Shown one piece after another: positions 57,396-64,000 of a stretch of 64,000 bases of DNA. Source of the DNA: RYN-230 sp963770545 (lineage in GTDB: Bacteria; Actinomycetota; Actinomycetes; Streptosporangiales; Streptosporangiaceae); assembly GCA_963770545.1 (NCBI GenBank), contig CAVYQF010000010.1, positions 1-64,000 of the forward strand, read 5' to 3'. Positions within the stretch are counted from its first letter, which is position 1. Every line of letters begins with the position of its first letter. The translations under genes and the position numbers were made by a program. Below the pieces are notes generated by a model. It did not search any database and was not told the origin of the DNA. It was given only the letters and a program-made list of their open reading frames with translations.

Positions 57396-59195
57396 GTGAA
57401 TCCCTCGACCGCCTTCGCTGTCACACTGGTCGACGAGCTGGTGCGCTGCGGCCTGCGGGACGCGGTCCTGGCCCCCGGATCACGCAGCGCGCCGCTGGCT
57501 ATCGCCTTGTGGGACCGGGCTGCTCACGACGGGGAGCTCCGCCTTCATGTGCGCATCGACGAGCGGTCTGCCGCGTTCCTGGCCCTGGGCCTGGCCAAGG
57601 CCAGCGGCCGGCCGGTCGCGGTGCTCTGCACCTCGGGGACGGCGGCGGCGAACTTCCATCCGGCGGTGATCGAGGCGGATGAGTCCGGGGTCCCGCTGGT
57701 GCTGCTGACCGCGGACCGGCCGCCCGAGCTCCGCGGTACCGGCGCCAATCAGGCCATCGACCAGCTCAAGCTCTACGGGGGAGCGGTCCGCTGGTTCGCC
57801 GAGGCCGGGGTCCCGGAAGCCCGCCGGGGGATGAACCCGTACTGGCGCTCGCTGGCCTGCCGGGCGTGGGCCGTGGCCGCCGGGACCGACGGCGGTTTTC
57901 CGGGGCCAGTGCACCTGAACCTCCCGTTGCGTGACCCGCTGGTGCCCGGGCTGCTGGACCCGGCCGGGACCGGCAGCTGGCCCGAGCCGCTGGACGGCCG
58001 GCCGGATGGGGCCCCGTGGACCCGGTGGGCCGCCGCATCCGGTGACGCCGCATCAGGCGGCTCCGGCCCGGGTGGGCCGTCCGGCCAGGACCGGCCGGGG
58101 ACGCTGGACCTGCCGTGGACCGAGCGGGGCGTCATTGTGGCGGGAGACGGCGCCGCCGACCCGGCCGGGCTGCTCCGGCTGGCGGCCGGGGCGGGCTGGC
58201 CGGTGCTGGCCGAGCCGTCGTCCGGGGCGCGGCAGGGCCGCCACGCGCTCACCGCGTACTCCTACCTGCTCGAGCACCCGGATTTCCTGGCCGCGAACCG
58301 TCCTGACCTGGTCATCTGCGCCGGCCGGCCGGGGCTGTCCCGGGGGCAGACGGCGTTCTTGCGCCAGGCCGCGACCGGCGGCGCCCGGCAGGTCGTCCTG
58401 GCTCAGGGACCGGCCCGCTGGGCGGACCCGGCGCGCACCGCCACCGACGTGGCCGCGGCCGTGCGGCTGACCGGGACCCCGGCCCCGCCGGCCCGCGGCG
58501 GCCCGGGGGGCGGGCCGCCGCGGTGGCTGGGCCGCTGGCAGGAGGCGGACGCGGCCGCCCGCAGCGCCGTGAACGAGGTCCTGGACGCGGGCGGTGAGCT
58601 GACCGAGCCCCGCCTGGCCCGCGACCTCGGCGCGGCCCTGCCGGACGGGGCGCTGCTGTGGGCCGCGTCCAGCCTGCCCATCCGTGACCTGGATCGCCAC
58701 CTGGCTGTCCGCGACGGCCTGCGGGTGCTGGCCAGCCGGGGCGCGAGCGGCATCGACGGGCTGGTCTCGTCGGCGACCGGGGCAGCGCTCGCGCACCAGG
58801 CGGCCGGCGGCGGCCCGGCCGCCGCCCTCCTGGGTGACCTCGCGTTCCTGCACGACGCGCCCGGGCTGTTCACCGGCCCGGAGGAAGCACGCCCCGACCT
58901 CGTCCTGGTGGTCGCCAACAACGACGGCGGGGGCATCTTCTCCACCCTGGAGCAGGCCGCCGTGCCGGCCCCGTTCGAGCGGGTCTTCGGCACGCCGCAC
59001 GGGGCGCGGCTCACGGGCCTGGCCGCGGCGGCCGGGATCGGGCACCTCGTGGTCACCCGGGCTGCCGATTTGCCGGCTGCGCTGAAGGGGGACGGGATCC
59101 GCATCGTGGAGGTGCCCGCCGACCGGGCGGCCGGGACGGCGCTGCGGCGGCGGCTGGCCGAGGCCGCGACGCTGGCGGTGACGGCCCGGCTCTAG
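57396..59195 (+). CDS. menD: SEPHCHC synthase (2-succinyl-5-enolpyruvyl-6-hydroxy-3-cyclohexene-1-carboxylate synthase)
   Basis: 599 residues. Thiamin-diphosphate enzyme: N-terminal PYR domain with LAPGSRSAPLAIAL and the catalytic Glu in RIDERSAAF; VLCTSGTAAANFHPAVIEA; TADRPPELRGTGANQAIDQ; C-terminal PP domain with LGDLAFLHD and NNDGGGIF for cofactor binding. It joins isochorismate and 2-oxoglutarate. Two Gly/Pro-rich loops (about residues 200-240 and 365-380) are longer than in E. coli MenD. GTG start; co-directional with menC. Confidence 0.95.
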   Translation: MNPSTAFAVTLVDELVRCGLRDAVLAPGSRSAPLAIALWDRAAHDGELRLHVRIDERSAAFLALGLAKASGRPVAVLCTSGTAAANFHPAVIEADESGVPLVLLTADRPPELRGTGANQAIDQLKLYGGAVRWFAEAGVPEARRGMNPYWRSLACRAWAVAAGTDGGFPGPVHLNLPLRDPLVPGLLDPAGTGSWPEPLDGRPDGAPWTRWAAASGDAASGGSGPGGPSGQDRPGTLDLPWTERGVIVAGDGAADPAGLLRLAAGAGWPVLAEPSSGARQGRHALTAYSYLLEHPDFLAANRPDLVICAGRPGLSRGQTAFLRQAATGGARQVVLAQGPARWADPARTATDVAAAVRLTGTPAPPARGGPGGGPPRWLGRWQEADAAARSAVNEVLDAGGELTEPRLARDLGAALPDGALLWAASSLPIRDLDRHLAVRDGLRVLASRGASGIDGLVSSATGAALAHQAAGGGPAAALLGDLAFLHDAPGLFTGPEEARPDLVLVVANNDGGGIFSTLEQAAVPAPFERVFGTPHGARLTGLAAAAGIGHLVVTRAADLPAALKGDGIRIVEVPADRAAGTALRRRLAEAATLAVTARL

Positions 59196-59687
59196 CCGTG
59201 CGGGCGGACCGGGCTGTGACGGGCCGGTCTCGGGGATGTGACGGCCCGCCCTCCCGGTGCGGCGGCCGGATTCGCCGGAGCGGCGGGCAGCTGGCCGCCC
59301 CGGAAGGGCGGACTGGCATCCAGGAAAATTTCCGGAAACCAACCCCGTTCGCGATGAGCTTTTCGCCGTAACTGCCCCAGATCCCCGGTTGTGCGCCGTG
59401 ACGGGGGAGACCGGGTCGATGAGGAAGGCCGGTAACTCTATACCGGACCGCCCAGATATGCGGCATCGGGACGGATCGGGTAGCGGTCTGATAAGGGTCA
59501 GATTACCGTCGGGTCACGATTCGGAGCGGCAGCATCCTGCCTGTTCAAAGTCGGGGAACACCGGTCCTAGCATGATCCGGTCGGACGCCGCTCTTGGCGT
59601 GCCGCCACACCGTGGGGCGGATCGCCCCAGGGTCCTATGCTCCGCGGACGAACTTCGCGGCGGAACACTAGAAGGAGGAATGTGTCG
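59196..59687. other. 492-base intergenic region upstream of the peptide-binding lipoprotein
   Basis: No gene is supported here. It contains a dyad CCGGTA-ACTCTA-TACCGG at 59429-59446, and a looser dyad, TCTGA-TAAGGG-TCAGA, near 59489-59504. The segment 59310-59520 is less GC-rich than the flanks. No tRNA was recognised, and no known riboswitch could be matched with confidence. It most likely carries the promoter and control sites of the oligopeptide transporter operon. Confidence 0.5.
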
Positions 59688-61535
59688 ATGCGCATACGCA
59701 CGCGGGGCTATGCGGCCGTCGCAGGCGCGGCCGCCCTCGCGCTGGCGGTTGCTGCCTGTGGCGGCAGCAGCAGCGGCGGCGGCGGCTCGACGTCCGGCAC
59801 GGGAGGGGGCTCGCAGACCTATGGTCTTCAGGGCCTTAACCCCGGGTCCGGGACGCCCCAAAAGGGCGGCACGCTCAACATGCTGGGCCAAGGCGACGTT
59901 GACTTCATGGACTACAACGTCTCCTACTACACGATCGGCGCCCTGGGCCAGCGGCCCTGGCTGCGGCTCCTGTACGCCTATCCGGCCACCCCGGGCAAGG
60001 TGACCACGGTCGCCCCCGACCTGGCCACCGCACTGCCGACCATCTCCAACGGCGGCAAGACCTACACGGTGACGATCCGCACCGGCGCGATGTGGGACTC
60101 CAGCCCCCCACGCCAGGTGACAGCGGCTGACGCGCTGCTGGGTCTCAAGCGCTCCTGCAACCCGACCCAGCCGTTCGGTGGCCTGCCGGACTTCGAGGCG
60201 CTGATCGTCGGCTATGCCTCCTTCTGCAACGGGTTCGCCAAGGTCTCGTCCACCTCGGTCTCGGCCATCAAGAAGTACATCGACACCCACCAGATCTCGG
60301 GTGTGAAGGCCTCGGGCCAGACAATCACCTACAACCTCGTCCACCCGGCGAGCTACTTCGCGGACATGCTCCAGCTGGACTCGTTCGCTCCCGCGCCAGT
60401 GGAAAGCCTGAACTACCTCGTGGGCAGCAGCGCTGACGCGCAGCACATCATCGCCAACGGGCCGTACAAGATCCAGAGCTACACGCCCACACGGAGCATC
60501 GACTTCGTCCGCAACCCGGCCTGGAAGGCGAGCACGGACCCGATCCGCAAGGCATACGTCAACGAGATCAAGGTCTCGGAGACCGGCACCCAGGAGTCCG
60601 TCCAGCAGCAACTGCAGACCAACACGGCCTCGGCTGGGATGGAGTTCGACGCGTTCCCGCCAGTCGGTGCGGACCCGGGCCTGGAAGCCCAGATGAAGCA
60701 GGGGCTGAACCACAACTTCAATCTCGGCTCCACCTACTCGACCAACCCGTACATCGTGTTCAACGCGGTGTCGCCGAACAACGGTGGCGCGCTGACGAAG
60801 GTCGCGGTGCGGCAGGCCATCAGCTACGGCATCGACCGGGCCCACCTGCTCACCGACAACGGCGGGCCGACCCAGGGCGTGGCCCTCACCCACGTGCTGC
60901 CGAGCGGGATCAACGGGTCGCAGGACGTGCCCTCGGGCTACAACCCGTACCCGTACAACCCGACCAAGGCCAAGCAGATGCTGGCCGCCGCCGGGTATAA
61001 GAACGGGCTGAACCTGACCATGGTCTACCGGCCGTCCAGCACGGTCTCGGCCAAGATGGGCCAGACCCTGCAGAGCGACCTCGCGAAGATCGGCGTGAAG
61101 CTCAAGCTGCTCGGCGCCACTCCCGCGGACTTCTATGTGAAGTACATGGAGGTGCCGAGCGTGGCCAAGCGCGGTGTGTGGGACCTCTCACTCGCCGGCT
61201 GGGGCCCGGACTGGTACGGGGATGCCGCGGTCTCGTTCTTCAACCCGCTGTTCTCCGGCCCGGCGTCCTACCCGCCCCAGGGCAGCAACTTCGGGTTCTA
61301 CAACAACCAGTCGGTGACAGCCCTGATCGCCAAGGGTGCCAGTGCGGCGACGGCCAGTTCGGCCGCCACCATCTGGGCCCAGGCGGACGAGGCCGTCATG
61401 AAGGACGCGCCGTTCTACCCGATCGTCAACCCGAACCAGCCGCTGTACCACGCCAGTTACGTGCACAATGCGGTGTACGTCCCGGCGATCCAGCAGTTCG
61501 ACCCGACGAACATCTGGATGTCCTCGCCGGGATGA
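59688..61535 (+). CDS. Oligopeptide/dipeptide ABC transporter substrate-binding lipoprotein
   Basis: 615 residues. A lipoprotein signal ends at lipobox LAVAAC with Cys24, followed by a Gly/Ser linker. The SBP_bac_5 fold is indicated by GGTLNMLGQGDVDFMD, LATALPTISNGGKTYTVTIRTGAMW, FNAVSPNNGGALTKVAVRQAISYGIDRAHLL, and WGPDWYGDAAVSFFNPLFSG. It binds peptides or related solutes outside the membrane. The ATG at 59688 is 8 bases after GAAGGAGGA, a strong site; GTG 59682 is in frame. A terminator-like hairpin follows, which would keep the binding protein more abundant than the ATPases. Confidence 0.93.
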   Translation: MRIRTRGYAAVAGAAALALAVAACGGSSSGGGGSTSGTGGGSQTYGLQGLNPGSGTPQKGGTLNMLGQGDVDFMDYNVSYYTIGALGQRPWLRLLYAYPATPGKVTTVAPDLATALPTISNGGKTYTVTIRTGAMWDSSPPRQVTAADALLGLKRSCNPTQPFGGLPDFEALIVGYASFCNGFAKVSSTSVSAIKKYIDTHQISGVKASGQTITYNLVHPASYFADMLQLDSFAPAPVESLNYLVGSSADAQHIIANGPYKIQSYTPTRSIDFVRNPAWKASTDPIRKAYVNEIKVSETGTQESVQQQLQTNTASAGMEFDAFPPVGADPGLEAQMKQGLNHNFNLGSTYSTNPYIVFNAVSPNNGGALTKVAVRQAISYGIDRAHLLTDNGGPTQGVALTHVLPSGINGSQDVPSGYNPYPYNPTKAKQMLAAAGYKNGLNLTMVYRPSSTVSAKMGQTLQSDLAKIGVKLKLLGATPADFYVKYMEVPSVAKRGVWDLSLAGWGPDWYGDAAVSFFNPLFSGPASYPPQGSNFGFYNNQSVTALIAKGASAATASSAATIWAQADEAVMKDAPFYPIVNPNQPLYHASYVHNAVYVPAIQQFDPTNIWMSSPG

Positions 61536-61601
61536 TCCCTGACGCGGTCATTCCGTGATGGTTCGTACGATTTGTCACGGAACGTACGCTGATCGAGTCA
61601 A

Positions 61602-61637
61602 CCGGCCGCCCCGCGGTATCTACCGCGGGGCGGCCGG
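61602..61637 (+). terminator. Intrinsic-terminator-like hairpin between binding protein and ATPase genes
   Basis: Perfect 15-bp stem (CCGGCCGCCCCGCGG, 61602-61616, with 61623-61637) and loop TATCTA, 66 bases after the binding-protein stop and 80 bases before the ATPase start. No T-run follows. As all genes point the same way, partial read-through is expected. Confidence 0.75.
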
Positions 61638-61716
61638 CCGGGATTACAGTCATTCCACGGTCCGGGCTGCACGAACATGCCGAGCCTGGATCTTGAGGTG
61701 GGGAAGGGTAGGTATC

Positions 61717-62748
61717 GTGGCCCTGCTCGAGGTTGACGACCTGCGCGTGTCATTCAAGACCGCTGATGGCATTGTGCAGGCCGTACGCGGGGTTTCCTTC
61801 CAGGTCGACGCCGGGCAGACCCTCGGCATCGTCGGGGAGTCAGGCTCCGGCAAGAGCGTGTCGACACAGACGATCATGGGCCTCACCCGCGGGGCCCGGA
61901 TCACCGGCCAGGCGATGTTCGAAGGCCGGGACCTGCTCACGCTCGGCCTGGGCGAGTTGCGCAAGATCCGCGGGGCCGAGATCGGCATGATCTTCCAGGA
62001 CCCGCTGTCCAGCCTGCATCCCTACTACAAGGTCGGCTGGCAGATCGTCGAGATGATCCGCCAGCACGACAAGGACATGTCCAAGGCACAGGCCCGGGCC
62101 CGGGCCGTCGAGCTGCTCAAGCTGGTCGGGATCCCGCAGGCGGACCGCCGGGTGGACGACTACCCGCACCAGTTCTCGGGCGGCATGCGGCAGCGCGCGA
62201 TGATCGCGATGGCCATGGCGCTCAACCCCAAGCTGCTGATCGCCGACGAGCCGACCACCGCGCTGGACGTCACCGTCCAGGCCCAGGTGCTGGCGGTCAT
62301 CAAGACCCTGCAGGAAGAGTTCGGCACCGCGGTCATCCTCATCACCCACGACCTCGGCGTCGTCGCGGATGTGGCGGACAACGTGCAGGTCATGTACGCC
62401 GGGGCGGTCATGGAAAAGGCCGACCTGCGTACCACCTTCTTCGGTCACCACCACCCTTACACCGAGGGGCTGCTCCAGTCGCTGCCGGCCTACGGCGGTG
62501 AGCGGGAGCGGCTCCGGCCCATCCATGGCCAGCCGCCCAGCCTGATCAGCCTCCCGCCGGGCTGCCCGTTCGCCCCCCGCTGCGAATACGTGATGGACCG
62601 GTGCCGTACCGAGACGCCGGCGCTGGCCGCGGTGGGGAACGATGCGACCCACCTGTCGGCGTGCTGGCTGCCGCACGACATGGCGGCACGCAACCAACTA
62701 CGGCTCAAAGTCGTGGGCGCGCCACTTCCGGCACAGGCAGAAGCGTAA
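61717..62748 (+). CDS. dppD: Dipeptide/oligopeptide ABC transporter ATPase (DppD/OppD-like)
   Basis: 343 residues. Walker A GESGSGKSVS near residue 44, Q-loop MIFQDPLSSLHP, signature FSGGMRQR, Walker B LLIADEPTTALD, switch His in ITHDLGVVADVAD. The C-terminal oligo_HPY extension has HPYTEGLLQSLP and the four-Cys cluster PPGCPFAPRCEYVMDRC...C, which binds an iron-sulfur cluster in related proteins. The GTG at 61717 follows GGAAGGG. The long upstream open frame spans the terminator and is not coding. The partner ATPase starts 12 bases downstream. Confidence 0.93.
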   Translation: MALLEVDDLRVSFKTADGIVQAVRGVSFQVDAGQTLGIVGESGSGKSVSTQTIMGLTRGARITGQAMFEGRDLLTLGLGELRKIRGAEIGMIFQDPLSSLHPYYKVGWQIVEMIRQHDKDMSKAQARARAVELLKLVGIPQADRRVDDYPHQFSGGMRQRAMIAMAMALNPKLLIADEPTTALDVTVQAQVLAVIKTLQEEFGTAVILITHDLGVVADVADNVQVMYAGAVMEKADLRTTFFGHHHPYTEGLLQSLPAYGGERERLRPIHGQPPSLISLPPGCPFAPRCEYVMDRCRTETPALAAVGNDATHLSACWLPHDMAARNQLRLKVVGAPLPAQAEA

Positions 62749-62760
62749 GGGGACGGTGTG

Positions 62761-63873
<1,113 letters not shown>

Positions 63874-63897
63874 GCCTGCACCAAGGGAAGTGACATC

Positions 63898-64000
63898 ATG
63901 GCTTTGAACATTCCGGAAGCTTCCGAGCAGGCCCAGGCGGGATCGGCGCTCGCCGCGGGCGCCGAGCTGCAGCCGGCCGCGAAGAAGATCGAGGGGCGCA
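63898..64000 (+). CDS. Start of next operon gene, probably the permease of the same transporter (partial)
   Basis: ATG at 63898 after AAGGGAAG; 34 codons are visible before the window ends (MALNIPEASEQAQAGSALAA... then KKIEGR). This is a hydrophilic, probably cytoplasmic, N-terminal stretch. The transporter still lacks both DppB and DppC permeases, and this position suggests one of them, but no membrane segment is visible yet. Confidence 0.6.
   Translation, partial: MALNIPEASEQAQAGSALAAGAELQPAAKKIEGR

Noticed and set aside
59196..59687. Cyclic-di-AMP or other riboswitch upstream of the peptide-binding lipoprotein
   Set aside because: I could not match the conserved core of any known class; only short dyads are visible.

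Overview
The window is very GC-rich chromosomal DNA from a high-GC actinobacterium. Supporting signs are third-codon G/C bias, many GTG starts, 4-nt stop/start overlaps, mycothiol-type DinB enzymes, DUF5999, DUF4397, class F sortase and SteA/SteB. A genus cannot be named from what is visible; filamentous or Streptosporangiales-like relatives fit. The classical menaquinone route (menE, menC, menD) is present.

Layout. 1-2009: the 3' part of a 23S rRNA, a 5S rRNA and the rRNA operon terminator. 2092-5381: a long RG-rich disordered protein with a C-terminal TPR-like domain, then a metallo-beta-lactamase hydrolase. 5498-19450: a direct tandem duplication of a ~6.98-kb unit carrying a membrane glycosyltransferase, a DUF1015 protein, a small TPR protein, a HAD phosphatase and an ABC exporter pair. 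In copy 2 the glycosyltransferase is frameshifted. The copies differ at dozens of sites in their first ~2.9 kb but at very few in their last ~4.1 kb. 19659-23776: a 5'-frameshifted quinone oxidoreductase, a sigma factor with a SnoaL-like tail, a Nei-type DNA glycosylase, and a frameshifted AbiEi/DUF559 gene preceded by a 22-bp inverted repeat.

23897-34610 is the conserved actinobacterial run SCP2 - small protein - tlyA - nadK - recN - steA - steB - MraY-like - MurJ-like - GT4. Most junctions are 4-nt overlaps. It mixes translation fidelity (TlyA), NADP supply, DNA repair and envelope assembly. The tail of this run looks like a lipid-linked glycan unit: phosphoglycosyl transferase, flippase and glycosyltransferase.

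34815-43454: an anchored hypothetical protein, a DUF4397 protein coupled to a class F sortase, a mycothiol-dependent isomerase and an MBL hydrolase divergent from uvrA, and an alpha/beta hydrolase. uvrA has a textbook PafBC-type (RecA_NDp) DNA-damage promoter. 43576-54838: DUF5999, an unknown small protein, an asymmetric heterodimeric ABC exporter, a DinB-type protein, a class-V aminotransferase, a GNAT enzyme, AzlC/AzlD with an AraC regulator, and a principal-type sigma factor. 55119-59195: the menE / menC-menD locus. 59688-64000: an oligopeptide ABC transporter (lipoprotein, two ATPases, start of a further gene). An intrinsic-terminator-like hairpin separates the binding protein from the ATPases.

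No transposase, CRISPR array or tRNA gene was recognised. Three frameshifted genes lie between 12.7 and 23.8 kb; sequencing or assembly error must be excluded before calling decay.
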